A stretch of DNA of 64,000 nucleotides from Ideonella paludis (GCF_018069865.1 NZ_JAGQDG010000004.1:186001-250000); one strand, 5' to 3'. Counted from the stretch's first letter, positions 23,938-33,485 are shown. The notes: a model not told the origin generated them from the letters alone. Numbers and translations: made by a program.

Positions 23938-24795
23938 ATGTTTGTCATCATCGGTTGGGTTGTCGTGCTGGGTTGCGTGTTCGGCGTGTTCATCGCGCAC
24001 GGCGGCAACATGGGCCCGATCATCAAAGCCTTGCCCTGGGAAATGGCCATGATTGGCGGTGCAACGCTGGGTGCGTTCATCGCCAACAACCAAATGACCG
24101 TGATCAAGTCGACCATGGCCGGCTTGGGCATGTGCTTCAAGGGCAGCAAGTACACCAAGGACCGCTACATGGAGCTCTTGGCGCTGCTCTTCGACATCTT
24201 GCAGAAGGCGCGCAAGGAAGGCTTGATGTCCATTGAAAAGGACGTCGAAGACCCCCACAGCTCGGCGCTGTTCCAAAAGTACCCCACGGTGGGCAATGAC
24301 CACCATGTGACCGAGTTCGTCACCGACTACCTGCGCATGATGGTCTCTGGCAACCTGAACGCGCATGAGATCGAGTCGCTGATGGACAGCGAGATTGAGA
24401 CTCACCACCACGAAGCTCATGCGCCGGTGGCTGCCATCCAGCGCATCGCCGGTGGCTTGCCCGCCTTCGGGATTGTGGCGGCCGTGTTGGGCGTGGTGAA
24501 GACCATGGGCTCGGTGGGCCAGCCCCCGGCGGTGCTGGGCGCGATGATTGGCTCGGCGCTGGTGGGTACCTTCCTCGGGATTCTGCTGGCCTACGCGTTC
24601 GCAGAGCCTCTGGCGGGCTTGTTGGAGCAAAAGATCGAAGAAAGCGGCAAGGAGCTGCAGTGCATCAAGACCACGCTGCTGGCCTCGATGCAAGGCTATG
24701 CGCCGCAGGTGGCCATTGAGTTTGGCCGCAAGGTCTTGCTGTCTACCGTACGGCCCACATTCGCTGAGCTGGAAGCTCACGTGAAGAAGAAGTAA
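23938..24795 (+). CDS. motA: Flagellar stator protein MotA
   Basis: 285 aa, full length. TM segments at ~1-20 (MFVIIGWVVVLGCVFGVFI), ~33-50, ~170-190 (LPAFGIVAAVLGVVKTMGSV) and ~200-222. The cytoplasmic loop has the rotor-interacting DILQKARKEGLMSIEKDVEDP stretch (conserved Arg and Glu), and the motif following the third TM (IGSALVGTFLGILLAYAF) is typical. With MotB it forms the proton-driven stator. The next gene begins 4 nt after its stop. Confidence 0.97.
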   Translation: MFVIIGWVVVLGCVFGVFIAHGGNMGPIIKALPWEMAMIGGATLGAFIANNQMTVIKSTMAGLGMCFKGSKYTKDRYMELLALLFDILQKARKEGLMSIEKDVEDPHSSALFQKYPTVGNDHHVTEFVTDYLRMMVSGNLNAHEIESLMDSEIETHHHEAHAPVAAIQRIAGGLPAFGIVAAVLGVVKTMGSVGQPPAVLGAMIGSALVGTFLGILLAYAFAEPLAGLLEQKIEESGKELQCIKTTLLASMQGYAPQVAIEFGRKVLLSTVRPTFAELEAHVKKK

Positions 24796-24799
24796 GACC

Positions 24800-25726
24800 A
24801 TGGCCGGCGACGCAAAAAAACTTCAACCGATCATCGTCAAGAAGATCAAGAAGGGCGGCCACGCTGCACACGGTGGTGCCTGGAAGATCGCTTATGCCGA
24901 CTTCGTGACGGCGATGATGGCCTTCTTCTTGTTGATGTGGCTGCTGGGCTCCACCACCGAAGGCGACAAAAAAGGCATCGCCGATTATTTCCAGTCGCCG
25001 CTGAAGGTGGCGCTGGGTGGCGGCTCCGGCTCGGGCGACGCCTCGCATGTCATCAAGGCGGGGGGTGAAGACCTGACCCGTTCGGGCGGACAGGTCAAGA
25101 AAGGCGATGTGGAAGCCAAGCGCAAGACCTTCAACCTGGCAGCCCTGAAGGCCGAGCAGCGCCGCGCTGAGATCGCCAAGCTCGAAGAGGTGAAGAACAC
25201 CATCGAGGAAAAGATTGCCGCCAGCGAACGGCTCAAGGCGCTGAGTGGGCAGCTCCGCTTGGACATGACGCGAGATGGCCTGCGCATCCAGATCGTGGAT
25301 GAGCAAGAGCGGCCCATGTTTGACTCCGGCAGTGCGGTGGTCAAGCCCTATATGCGCGAGCTGCTGCAGGCCATTGGCGAAATCCTCACCGAAGTGCCCA
25401 ACTTGCTGACACTGGAGGGGCACACCGACGCCACCCCCTTCCCGGGCGGAGAGCGGGGCTATAGCAACTACGAGCTCTCGGCAGACCGAGCCAATGCCTC
25501 GCGGCGCGAGCTTTTGGCCGGCGGACTGACCGAGCGGCGGGTGCTGCGCGTGCAAGGCTTGGCGCACAGCCAGCCCTTCAAGCCCGAAGACCCCACGCAC
25601 CCCAGCAACCGGCGCATCAGCATCATTGTGATGAACCGTGATGCCGAAGACCGTGTATTCCGTCCCAATGTGGACCCTGAGGCGAACCCTGAAGAGCCTC
25701 AAGCGCCCACTGTTTCCAACCGATAA
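24800..25726 (+). CDS. motB: Flagellar stator protein MotB
   Basis: 308 aa. Single TM helix (YADFVTAMMAFFLLMWLL, ~32-49) with the proton-carrying Asp34, then the plug region and a C-terminal OmpA-like peptidoglycan-binding domain (LTLEGHTDATPF, NYELSADRANASRRELL, NRRISIIVM). Anchors the stator to the wall. Overlaps functionally with motA in one transcript and is followed after 27 nt by cheY. Confidence 0.97.
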   Translation: MAGDAKKLQPIIVKKIKKGGHAAHGGAWKIAYADFVTAMMAFFLLMWLLGSTTEGDKKGIADYFQSPLKVALGGGSGSGDASHVIKAGGEDLTRSGGQVKKGDVEAKRKTFNLAALKAEQRRAEIAKLEEVKNTIEEKIAASERLKALSGQLRLDMTRDGLRIQIVDEQERPMFDSGSAVVKPYMRELLQAIGEILTEVPNLLTLEGHTDATPFPGGERGYSNYELSADRANASRRELLAGGLTERRVLRVQGLAHSQPFKPEDPTHPSNRRISIIVMNRDAEDRVFRPNVDPEANPEEPQAPTVSNR

Positions 25727-25753
25727 ACGCCACAAGACCATCTCGAGGACACC

Positions 25754-26149
25754 ATGAGCACCACCGATCTGAAATTTCTTGTTGTTGATGACTTTTCGAC
25801 CATGCGTCGCATCGTGCGCGGCTTGCTCAAAGAGATGGGCTGCAACAACTGCGAAGAGGCGGAAGACGGCGCCGTGGCGCTGAACATGCTGAAGACCAAC
25901 AAGTACGACTTTGTGGTCAGCGACATCAACATGCCGAACATGAATGGCTTTGAGCTGCTCAAGGCCATCAAGGCAGAGGAGTCGCTCAAACATCTGCCGG
26001 TCTTGATGGTGACGGCCGAAGCCCGCAAGGAAGACATCGTGCTGGCAGCGCAAAGCGGCGCGGCGGGCTACATCGTCAAGCCTTTCACCAAGGCCACGCT
26101 GGAAGAGAAGGTCACCAAGATCATGCAAAAGTTCGGCACGCCCGCCTGA
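25754..26149 (+). CDS. cheY: Chemotaxis response regulator CheY
   Basis: 131 aa receiver domain only. Acid pocket Asp12-Asp13, phospho-acceptor Asp57 ([12 protein letters not shown]), Thr87 and Lys109 all fall at the numbers known from E. coli CheY. Phospho-CheY binds FliM to switch rotation. Between motB and cheZ in a single operon; CheA, CheW and the methylation enzymes are not in this window. Confidence 0.97.
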   Translation: MSTTDLKFLVVDDFSTMRRIVRGLLKEMGCNNCEEAEDGAVALNMLKTNKYDFVVSDINMPNMNGFELLKAIKAEESLKHLPVLMVTAEARKEDIVLAAQSGAAGYIVKPFTKATLEEKVTKIMQKFGTPA

Positions 26150-26169
26150 ACACGCCCGGGAGCAGCAAC

Positions 26170-26811
26170 ATGAAGATGGAAAACATGGCGGCCGTGAGCC
26201 CCAGCACTGCCTCAGATCCCGGCGCTGTCTCGGCCGACGTGTTTCAACAGTTGGGCTCGCTGACGCGGCTGCTGCACGACACCATGCACCAGCTGGGCGT
26301 GATGCCTCAGCTCAAGATCGCCAGCGAGGGCTTGCCTGACGCCCGCAGCCGGCTGAACTTCATTGCCAAGAAAACCGCCGAAGCGGCGGACAAGGTCTTG
26401 ACCTCGGTGGAACAAGCCAAGGCCGACCACGCCCACATCACCGAAGCCACCCGTGAGCTGGCCAAAGCCCTGACCACCGACCCGGTGCGCGCCGTGGCCA
26501 CCGGCTCGGTGCTCAACTTCGTGGAAGACATCGAGGCCAGCACGGCCCGCATCGATGCCCACCTGACCGACATCATGTTGGCGCAGGACTTCCATGACCT
26601 GACCGGCCAGGTCGTGACCAAGGTGATCGCGCTGGCCAATGAGCTGGAAGACCATCTGGTCAAGCTCTTGGTGCAAGTGGTGCCGCCAGACCAAAAAGAC
26701 AAGGTGGACCCCACGGTGCTGCATGGCCCGGTGGTGGATGCCGAAGGCCGCACGGACGTGGTGACCAACCAAGGCGAAGTGGACGACCTGCTGGCCAGCT
26801 TGGGGTTCTAA
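26170..26811 (+). CDS. cheZ: CheY-P phosphatase CheZ
   Basis: 213 aa. Long helical hairpin with the catalytic stretch MLAQDFHDLTGQVVTKV (Gln of LTGQVV is the active residue) and the C-terminal CheY-binding peptide VDDLLASLGF. Ends the chemotaxis signal by dephosphorylating CheY. Start ATG at 26170, 20 nt after cheY. There is no clear terminator before the hydrolase gene, so read-through is possible. Confidence 0.96.
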   Translation: MKMENMAAVSPSTASDPGAVSADVFQQLGSLTRLLHDTMHQLGVMPQLKIASEGLPDARSRLNFIAKKTAEAADKVLTSVEQAKADHAHITEATRELAKALTTDPVRAVATGSVLNFVEDIEASTARIDAHLTDIMLAQDFHDLTGQVVTKVIALANELEDHLVKLLVQVVPPDQKDKVDPTVLHGPVVDAEGRTDVVTNQGEVDDLLASLGF

Positions 26812-26832
26812 GGGCTGGCTATCATCGATGCC

Positions 26833-27681
26833 ATGCGCATCGAAATCAGCCCCGGACACCGCCTCTACGTGGACATCACTGGCTTTGGCCAGGTGCCCCA
26901 CGGCCCCACCCTTCAAGACAAGCCCGTTTTGCTGTGCCTGCACGGCGGACCGGGCTTTGATCATTCCAGCTTCAAGCCGGCGTTCAATGCGCTGGCCGAC
27001 ATCACCCAAGTGGTGGTGTATGACCACCGCGGCCACGGCCGCAGCGACCGCCGCCCACGGGAGGAATGGACGCTGGACACCTGGGCCGACGACGTGGTGC
27101 GGCTGTGTGACGCGCTGGGCATCAGCAAGCCCATCGTGCTGGGGCAATCCTTCGGAGGCTTTGTGGCCCAGCGTTACCTGGCCCGTCACCCGGCCCACCC
27201 AGCCAAGGTGATTTTGTCGTCCACCTCCGCAGCCTTCAACCTGCCGCGCAAGCTGGCCATGTTTGAACGCCTGGGTGGCCCGTCGGCCCGAGAGCTGGCC
27301 GAGCGCTTTTGGTTGGACCCCACGCCTCAGAACATGGCGGACTATCTGCGCGAGCTGATGCCGCTCTACAACCCCACCCCCAGCAGCGACCCCGACAGCG
27401 GCGCGCGCAAGATTGCGGTGTGGGAGATCCTGGACCACTTTGTGCGCACCGAGATGCCCAGCATGAACTTGGCGCCGGGCTTGGCCAAGGCCCAGTGCCC
27501 GGTGCTGGTCCTGGCCGGTGAGGACGACCCCGTCTGCCCGCTGGCTGACGCTCAGGACATCGCCCAAGCCCTGCCCGAGCACTGGCGCCAGTTTGTGAGC
27601 CTGCCGGGCTGCGGCCACGGCACCTGGCGTGACCGGCCTGAGGCAGCCTTTGCCGTGCTGCGCGAGTTCATTCAGTCCTGA
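26833..27681 (+). CDS. Alpha/beta hydrolase, proline iminopeptidase-like
   Basis: 282 aa. LCLHGGPGFDHSSFKPAF (oxyanion HGGPG), VVYDHRGHGRSDR, nucleophile elbow VLGQSFGGFVA (Ser), acid in LAGEDDPVCP and His in PGCGHGTWRD. HGGPG is typical of the prolyl iminopeptidase branch (Peptidase S33), which also has esterases and lactonases, so the substrate is open. Cytosolic. Begins 21 nt after cheZ but is probably an unrelated housekeeping gene. Confidence 0.88.
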   Translation: MRIEISPGHRLYVDITGFGQVPHGPTLQDKPVLLCLHGGPGFDHSSFKPAFNALADITQVVVYDHRGHGRSDRRPREEWTLDTWADDVVRLCDALGISKPIVLGQSFGGFVAQRYLARHPAHPAKVILSSTSAAFNLPRKLAMFERLGGPSARELAERFWLDPTPQNMADYLRELMPLYNPTPSSDPDSGARKIAVWEILDHFVRTEMPSMNLAPGLAKAQCPVLVLAGEDDPVCPLADAQDIAQALPEHWRQFVSLPGCGHGTWRDRPEAAFAVLREFIQS

Positions 27682-27753
27682 CTTGCGTGCAGGCAATCGC
27701 CCTCAGCGCCACCGCCATACTCTCGCGTTTTCGCCAATCTCTGGAACCACGCC

Positions 27754-28164
27754 ATGAAGACCAAGCCTTTCCTCAGCCACGACGATGTCGTGACCCTGCT
27801 CAACGGCGCCCGCGCCGAGGCCCAAAAAAACCAATGGGCCGTGACCATTGCGGTGGTAGATGACGGCGGCCACTTGCTGGGCCACTACCGCCTGGACGGC
27901 GCCGCCCCCATGTCCGCACGCATGGCCCCAGCCAAGGCCCGCACCGCCGCCCTGGGCCGACGCGAAACCAAGGTCTATGAGGACATGATCAACAACGGCC
28001 GCACCGCCTTTTTGAGCGCCCCGGACCTGGACGGCATGCTCGAAGGCGGCGTGCCCGTGCTGGTCGACGGCCATGTGGTGGGCGCAGTGGGCGTCAGCGG
28101 TGTGAAATCGACCGAAGATGCCCAGATTGCCAAAGCCGGCATCAGCGCCCTCTTGGGGACCTAA
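27754..28164 (+). CDS. GlcG/HbpS family (DUF336) protein
   Basis: 136 aa. The family pattern is complete: A..EAQKNQWAVTIAVVDDGGHLLGHYRLDGA, AKARTAALGRRE, GGVPVLVDGHVVGAVGVSGV, D..IAKAGI. Members bind haem or small ligands or are associated with glycolate utilisation; a role cannot be told here. No signal peptide. Confidence 0.88.
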   Translation: MKTKPFLSHDDVVTLLNGARAEAQKNQWAVTIAVVDDGGHLLGHYRLDGAAPMSARMAPAKARTAALGRRETKVYEDMINNGRTAFLSAPDLDGMLEGGVPVLVDGHVVGAVGVSGVKSTEDAQIAKAGISALLGT

Positions 28165-28239
28165 TTTCTCACGGCGGGGGGTATTCATCCGCTGGCGAAG
28201 GGGCCGATAAAGCCTCATACCGCCAGCACACCCCCCATC

Positions 28240-29124
28240 ATGATTGACGCCCCTGTCGCTTCGTCCAGCACCCAAGCCATTGCCAAAGAGTTGGACGATG
28301 CCCGCAAGCGCGGGCCGCTGCAGACCATCGCCATCCCGCCCAGCCCGGCCATTCTGGAGCGCATGCGCAATGCGATGGCCTCGGCAGAGCCGGACCTCAA
28401 CGAGATCGCCAACATCGCCACCAGTGACGTGGCCATGTCGGCACAACTGATCAAGTCGGCCAACAGTCCTGCCTACAACACGGGCCAGCCCGTGCAAACC
28501 ATTGGCCAAGCCATGAACCGGCTCGGCTTGGACATCACCGCGGCGGAGATGACCCGCTTCATCGTGGCGCATGCCCTGCCTGTGCGCAGTGCTCAGCTCA
28601 CACGGTTTTGGGAGCGCTCGTCCAAGCGGGCGGTGGCCATGGGTTTCATTGCCACCAAGCTGCCGGGCATGTCCCTTGATGTCGCCCACACCTACGGCCT
28701 GTTTTGCCATGTGGGCATGCCGGTGATGCTGCAAAGTGTGCGCGGTTATGCCGGCACGCTGGTGGAAGCCAACGCCCGCATCGACCGCTCCTTCATCGCC
28801 ACTGAAAACGCCAACCATCGCACCGACCACGCCGTGGTGGGCGCATTGGTGGCGCGGATGTGGAAGCTCTCCCCCACCGTGATGGCCGCCATTCGCCGCC
28901 ACCACGACTTGGACATGCTGGGCAATGACGGCGATGACGCCGAAATGCACACCTTGGTGGCCACCGGCCTGGTGGCCGAGCACCTGATGCGCCGCCACGA
29001 AGGCCTGGATGCCGACGCTGACTGGAAGCAGCATAAGGAGCGTGTGCAGGCCTGGCTGCTGGTGGATGACGACGAGCTGAGCCACTGGGAAGACGAGCTG
29101 GCCCCACTGCTGGACATCACCTGA
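28240..29124 (+). CDS. HDOD-domain protein
   Basis: 294 aa. HDOD features: IPPSPAILERMRNAMAS, LNEIANIATSDVAMSAQLIKSANSPAYN, IGQAMNRLGLDITAAEM, YGLFCHVGMPVMLQ in place of an HD site, and MAAIRRHHDLDMLG. Metal-binding His-Asp is not fully kept, as usual in this family. Second HDOD gene of the region, with a diguanylate cyclase 27 nt downstream, so the two probably share a signalling pathway. Confidence 0.85.
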   Translation: MIDAPVASSSTQAIAKELDDARKRGPLQTIAIPPSPAILERMRNAMASAEPDLNEIANIATSDVAMSAQLIKSANSPAYNTGQPVQTIGQAMNRLGLDITAAEMTRFIVAHALPVRSAQLTRFWERSSKRAVAMGFIATKLPGMSLDVAHTYGLFCHVGMPVMLQSVRGYAGTLVEANARIDRSFIATENANHRTDHAVVGALVARMWKLSPTVMAAIRRHHDLDMLGNDGDDAEMHTLVATGLVAEHLMRRHEGLDADADWKQHKERVQAWLLVDDDELSHWEDELAPLLDIT

Positions 29125-29151
29125 GCGCTTGCGCGCTCCTCAGGGCCGACC

Positions 29152-30387
29152 ATGGCCGCACCAGCACCTGCCACACCTCAGCACGAGGCGCCCAGCTACC
29201 GGCTGCAGCGCGAGCAGGGCTTTCGCTGGCTGAACTTCAGCCCAGAGCTGGAAGTGGCCTACCGCCGGGCCCCCAAGCCGATGACGGACCATCAGTCCAA
29301 TGTGGCCTTGTTCTGCGGCTTGGTGATCTGGCTGGCCTTCATCGGCATGGACGTGATTCGGCTACAAGATCGCGCCACCGACCTGTTCTCCAACCCCAGG
29401 CTGCTGACCTTGGTGCAAGTGCGCATCACCGTGCTGATGGCACTGGCAGGCTGCTGGTTGGCGCTGCTGCAAACAGACCCTCGCTTCAAACGCCCCTGGG
29501 TGGTGGCGGGCATGCTGTATCTGCTGACCTTGGGAGGCACCATCTCCAATGACACCCATGCCGCGCTCGGCACCCCGCACGAGAACAACGTGCTGATCTT
29601 GCTGATGGTGGTCATCTTCCTGCCCCTGGGCTTGCGCCTGAAGGAAGCCACCGCAGTGGCTGTGCTGTGCCTGGTCAGCGTGCTGCTGGTCAGCCTGGCC
29701 AATCACCCCGAAGGCCAGCGAGAGTCGATCTTCTATCGCTTGTTCTACCTGCTCGTGGCGGCCTGCATCGGCGGCATGGGCGCCTATTTGCGCGAATACG
29801 CCCAACGCGAGCAGTTCTTGCTGCGTGCGGAGTTGGAGTGGCTGGCCCGGCGAGATGCCTTGACGGGCTTGCACAACCGGCGGGCCTTCAATGAGCACCT
29901 GGAGCTGGCGCTCTCTGTGGGGCGCCGGGACAACCAACCGGTGGCCTTGATGATGATCGACGCGGACCACTTCAAGCTCTACAACGACGCCTACGGCCAC
30001 GCCGCCGGCGACCATGCCCTGCAACGCTTGGCGGAAGTCTTGCAGAGCCTGTGCCGCCGCCCCTTGGACCATGCCGCACGCACCGGCGGTGAAGAAATGG
30101 CCTTGGTGCTGTACGGCGTCAACGCCACTCAGGCTCAGGGCTTGAGCGAGCAGTTGGTGCAGCGTGTCCGCGCCCTGGCGTTGGCGCACAAAGCCTCACC
30201 CACGGCCGAGCATCTCACGGTCAGCGTCGGTTGCGCCATTTCATTGCCCCTCGAAGAAGGCAAGTCGCTCTACACCCGCGCCGATGCCCTGCTCTACCAA
30301 GCCAAACGGCAAGGGCGCAACAAGGCCATCGCAGACATTGATGCCCTGAGCTCATCGGCGCAGCGACCCACTGAACGCCCGGTCTAG
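29152..30387 (+). CDS. Membrane GGDEF protein (diguanylate cyclase)
   Basis: 411 aa. N-terminal part holds about six TM helices (~45-215: VALFCGLVIWLAFIGMDVI, ITVLMALAGCWLALLQ, VLILLMVVIFLPLGLRL, FYLLVAACIGGMGAYL). GGDEF domain from ~228: RDALTGLHNRRAFNEH, LMMIDADHFKLYNDAYGHAAGDHAL, then RTGGEEMALVLYG. The signature is GGEEM rather than GGDEF/GGEEF; the inhibitory RxxD site (RPLD) is five residues before it. Probably makes c-di-GMP under membrane or sensory control, with activity slightly uncertain because of the Met. Confidence 0.9.
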   Translation: MAAPAPATPQHEAPSYRLQREQGFRWLNFSPELEVAYRRAPKPMTDHQSNVALFCGLVIWLAFIGMDVIRLQDRATDLFSNPRLLTLVQVRITVLMALAGCWLALLQTDPRFKRPWVVAGMLYLLTLGGTISNDTHAALGTPHENNVLILLMVVIFLPLGLRLKEATAVAVLCLVSVLLVSLANHPEGQRESIFYRLFYLLVAACIGGMGAYLREYAQREQFLLRAELEWLARRDALTGLHNRRAFNEHLELALSVGRRDNQPVALMMIDADHFKLYNDAYGHAAGDHALQRLAEVLQSLCRRPLDHAARTGGEEMALVLYGVNATQAQGLSEQLVQRVRALALAHKASPTAEHLTVSVGCAISLPLEEGKSLYTRADALLYQAKRQGRNKAIADIDALSSSAQRPTERPV

Positions 30388-30827
30388 CGCCGGGCCAGCC
30401 AGACGCTGTCTCGACGGCAAGACTCACCCTCAAAATCGTCACCGCGTGCCGGCCTTCTAAGGGCGCAGGGCAGACTGGACAAGGCCCGGCACGGCCGCGC
30501 TTGCGTCTGGCCGGCTTACCGCGCCAGGGGCCACCGCGTGTGCTGCTCGGCCGCCGACGCCGAGGCCTCAGCCCGCGCCAGGCCAACGCACAACTGGACA
30601 CATCTGCGAAATCTGACGCACTTGCTGAATGCGGGGTGGCGATCAAGCGCAACTTTTTGACGCGCGCTTTCAGCCATACCCTGTATCGTTTCAGTCATTC
30701 CTCAAGCTTGACTCAATGCAGCGCTGCTGGGCAGCTGCCACGCCGTGCTGCACGAGTTGCTTTCCCTGACCTCCCCGACACACTGGGCTTTTCGGCCCGT
30801 GTGGGGTTTCTCACGTCCCAATGCAGT
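30388..30827. other. Non-coding gap before the Sco gene
   Basis: 440 bp with no convincing gene; open frames across it lack coding features. It may hold the promoter of the sco-like/oxidase pair; TTGACG at 30656 is a possible -35. Nothing else recognised. Confidence 0.4.
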
Positions 30828-31532
30828 ATGTGGAATATTGAGAATAAATCTCGGCACAAAACCGGGAGCAGCCCTCGCCAATCAGATGGCGTCCCTGGAC
30901 TCGCAGCCTTGCTCCTCGCCGTGTGCGGCGGCCTCTGGGCCCATGGTGCTGCCGCCAAGGAACCCGCCAACACCGGCATGTCCTCAGCCTGGCGACAACT
31001 CAAGCCCAGCAAGGCCGTGGAGCCTCGCTTCCAGGCCAACAGCTTTGGGCTGCCATTGGCCCCCAACAGCCTGATCCGACAAGACGGCAAGCCGATGGAC
31101 TTGGCCCGCTTTCAGGGCAAGCCCGTGCTGCTTAACTTCGCCTTTACCGACTGCAGCACCATTTGCACCCCCACCACCTTGCACTTGGCCAAGGTGCGGC
31201 AAGACGCGCTGGCGGCCGGCATAGCGCTGGAGTTGGTGACCATCACCGTCAACCCCTTGGGCGACACGCCAGAGCGACTCAAGGCCTTCGCGCAGGCGCG
31301 TCAGGCCGACCACAGCAACTGGCATTGGCTGACAGGCCAAGCGGAGCTTGTGTTCCAGGTCATAGACCACTACGGCGCCTTGGTGGGCAAGCGCCGCAAG
31401 CCGGATGACCACCGCACCAGCATCTACCTCATCAACCGCAACGGCGAAGTCTTCAATGACTTTCCCGTCGGTGACTTTGACCATGAGCGCATGCAACGCG
31501 AGTTGCGCGGCATGAGCAACACCACGTACTGA
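30828..31532 (+). CDS. Sco/SenC family copper chaperone
   Basis: 234 aa. One N-terminal TM/signal segment (GLAALLLAVCGGLWAHGAAA, ~31-50) and a thioredoxin-fold domain with the copper motif FTDCSTICTPTT (CxxxC) and the distal ligand His in KPDDHRTSIYLINRNG, so all three copper ligands are present. Sco proteins deliver copper to cytochrome oxidase and to other copper enzymes outside the cytoplasm. The start is uncertain: ATG 30828 is chosen because the signal segment follows. The copper-radical oxidase gene starts 32 nt downstream. Confidence 0.85.
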   Translation: MWNIENKSRHKTGSSPRQSDGVPGLAALLLAVCGGLWAHGAAAKEPANTGMSSAWRQLKPSKAVEPRFQANSFGLPLAPNSLIRQDGKPMDLARFQGKPVLLNFAFTDCSTICTPTTLHLAKVRQDALAAGIALELVTITVNPLGDTPERLKAFAQARQADHSNWHWLTGQAELVFQVIDHYGALVGKRRKPDDHRTSIYLINRNGEVFNDFPVGDFDHERMQRELRGMSNTTY

Positions 31533-31563
31533 TCCCTCTCACCAGCAGTTCTAGGAGAACCCG

Positions 31564-33477
31564 ATGAAAAGAAGAAGCCTCTTGCAAGCCGGCGCCGCAG
31601 CCCTGACCACGGCAGGACTGATGCCCGCACGTGCCAACACAGAGGTCAGCGTCACCGCACCGCAGACCATGACGCACTTGATGAAGTACATGCCAGGCGG
31701 CCGCATCCCAGACGATGCGCACCGTAAGGGGGTGTGGCTCAGGCTGCCCACCATCACCGGCCTGTCGGGCGGTCGCAGTTGGCCCATCAACCCCATCCAC
31801 ATGGCACTGCTGCCCAACGGCCGGGTGCTGAGCTATGGCTCGCGCGGCGATGTGCTGCAGCAAGGCGTCAACGGACAAGACGGCTCGCAAAACGTGGTGT
31901 GGAACCCAGACGACTGGACCAACGCCAGCACCTTTGGATTTGACTGGTACACCAACACGCGCGGCCAGCGCGTCCCCTTCCAGGACTACACCGACCGCTT
32001 GACGGCCAATGTGCAGGACGCGCGCAACAAGTTCAACAGCTTCTGCAGCGGTGGCACCTTGATGCCCAACGGCAAGCTGCTGATGGTGGGCGGCTCTGGC
32101 GGGCTATATACCGTGGGGGCCTCGACAGCCGCCTCCAAGATGACAGGCACCTACGACTATGTGACCAAGACCACCGTGAAGGTGCGGGACTCGGTGGACG
32201 GCGAAGGCCGCTGGTATGCCACCTTGATCACCCTGGCCGATGGCCGCCAACTGGTGTTGGGGGGCATGGAGCCCTATGCCGAAGACTATATGGACGCCAA
32301 CCTGCGCGCCCCCGGACTGGTGGCACGCAACACGGCCCGCGCGCCCATGGTCTACAAAGATGGCCAAGGCTGGACCTCCTTGTCGGGCATTCCGATGACG
32401 ACCTACAGCCAGTTCTTCGAGCTGTATGAATCCCGCGCCGAGTACCCCCGCGCTTGGGTGGCGCCGGGCGGCAAGGTCTTTGGCATCTCGACCGACTTGA
32501 TGTGGTCACTGGACCCGAACGGGATCGGCAACTTGACCGCTGCAGGTAACGGCAAATTCAGCAATGAAACCTTGGTCGCCAATGACAACCGGCGTCCCGC
32601 CAGCGAGCTGCCCAATGTGGGGTCCGGCTCCAGCTCGGCCGTGATGTACGACAAGGGCTTGGTGATGCAAGCCGGCGGCAATGGCTATTGGGTGCTCAAC
32701 ACCTCGCGCGCCAGCAGCAAGGCCACAGTGGTGGACATTCGCGGCGGGGCGGAAAGCGCGCGGGTCATTCCCCAGCCCCCGATGAAGCATGCCCGCAAGT
32801 TTTTCAACACCACCGTGCTGCCCACAGGCAGTGTGCTGGTCAACGGCGGCACGACCCAAGCCAACATCAACGCAGCCCAGCATGTGCGTGAGGCTGAGAT
32901 GTTTGTGCCCGACGTCAACAACCCCGCCAGCGGCAGCTTTGTGCCGATGGCCACGCAGGCCTTCTCGCGGGTGTATCACGCCACGGCCATCTTGCTGCCC
33001 GACGGCACCGTGCTCTCGGCCGGCGGTGGCAACCCCCATGTGGTGCAGCGCAACGGCGAGATCTTTTTGCCACCGTATTTGTTCACCGCCCAAGGTACAG
33101 GCGCGACCTGGTCCCAGCGCCCCACGCTGACCCGATACACCGCCGGCAATGCCTTGCACGGCACCTTGCTCTCGCCGTTCTATGTGGAGATGACCGACAC
33201 GTCTGGCGCCAACAGCATCAAGGACGTGGTGCTGGTGGGCTTGTCGACCGTGACCCACGGCTTCAACACGGGCCAGCGGCGCATCGCGCTGGAGCGCAGC
33301 GACTGGAGCATGGGCGTGGACAGCAACAAGAACCATGTTCGCATCGACCGCTTCCCTGCCAAGGACTTGACCCCTCCGGGCTACTACATGCTGTTCTTGA
33401 TCAACCACAGCGGTGTGCCCTCTCGCGGAGTGATCGTGGCCGTGGGGGCTGGCACGGCCGCCCCGCAGCCCGCCTAA
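31564..33477 (+). CDS. Copper-radical oxidase (galactose/glyoxal oxidase-like, AA5)
   Basis: 637 aa with a Tat-like signal (MKRRSLLQAGAAAL). The seven-bladed kelch propeller and C-terminal DUF1929 domain match galactose oxidase. By comparison with the Fusarium enzyme: Cys161 (NSFCSGGTLMPNG) and Tyr218 (GRWYATLITLADGR) form the Cys-Tyr cofactor, Tyr471-His472 (SRVYHATAILLPDG) and His565 (STVTHGFNTGQRR) complete the copper site. It should oxidise an alcohol or aldehyde to give H2O2 in the periplasm or outside; substrate unknown. Sits directly after a Sco chaperone gene, likely one operon. AGGAG lies before the ATG. Confidence 0.88.
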   Translation: MKRRSLLQAGAAALTTAGLMPARANTEVSVTAPQTMTHLMKYMPGGRIPDDAHRKGVWLRLPTITGLSGGRSWPINPIHMALLPNGRVLSYGSRGDVLQQGVNGQDGSQNVVWNPDDWTNASTFGFDWYTNTRGQRVPFQDYTDRLTANVQDARNKFNSFCSGGTLMPNGKLLMVGGSGGLYTVGASTAASKMTGTYDYVTKTTVKVRDSVDGEGRWYATLITLADGRQLVLGGMEPYAEDYMDANLRAPGLVARNTARAPMVYKDGQGWTSLSGIPMTTYSQFFELYESRAEYPRAWVAPGGKVFGISTDLMWSLDPNGIGNLTAAGNGKFSNETLVANDNRRPASELPNVGSGSSSAVMYDKGLVMQAGGNGYWVLNTSRASSKATVVDIRGGAESARVIPQPPMKHARKFFNTTVLPTGSVLVNGGTTQANINAAQHVREAEMFVPDVNNPASGSFVPMATQAFSRVYHATAILLPDGTVLSAGGGNPHVVQRNGEIFLPPYLFTAQGTGATWSQRPTLTRYTAGNALHGTLLSPFYVEMTDTSGANSIKDVVLVGLSTVTHGFNTGQRRIALERSDWSMGVDSNKNHVRIDRFPAKDLTPPGYYMLFLINHSGVPSRGVIVAVGAGTAAPQPA

Positions 33478-33485
33478 AACGACAA

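Noticed and set aside
24743-26128. A long minus-strand frame opposite motB/cheY
   Set aside because: Shadow of two certain genes.
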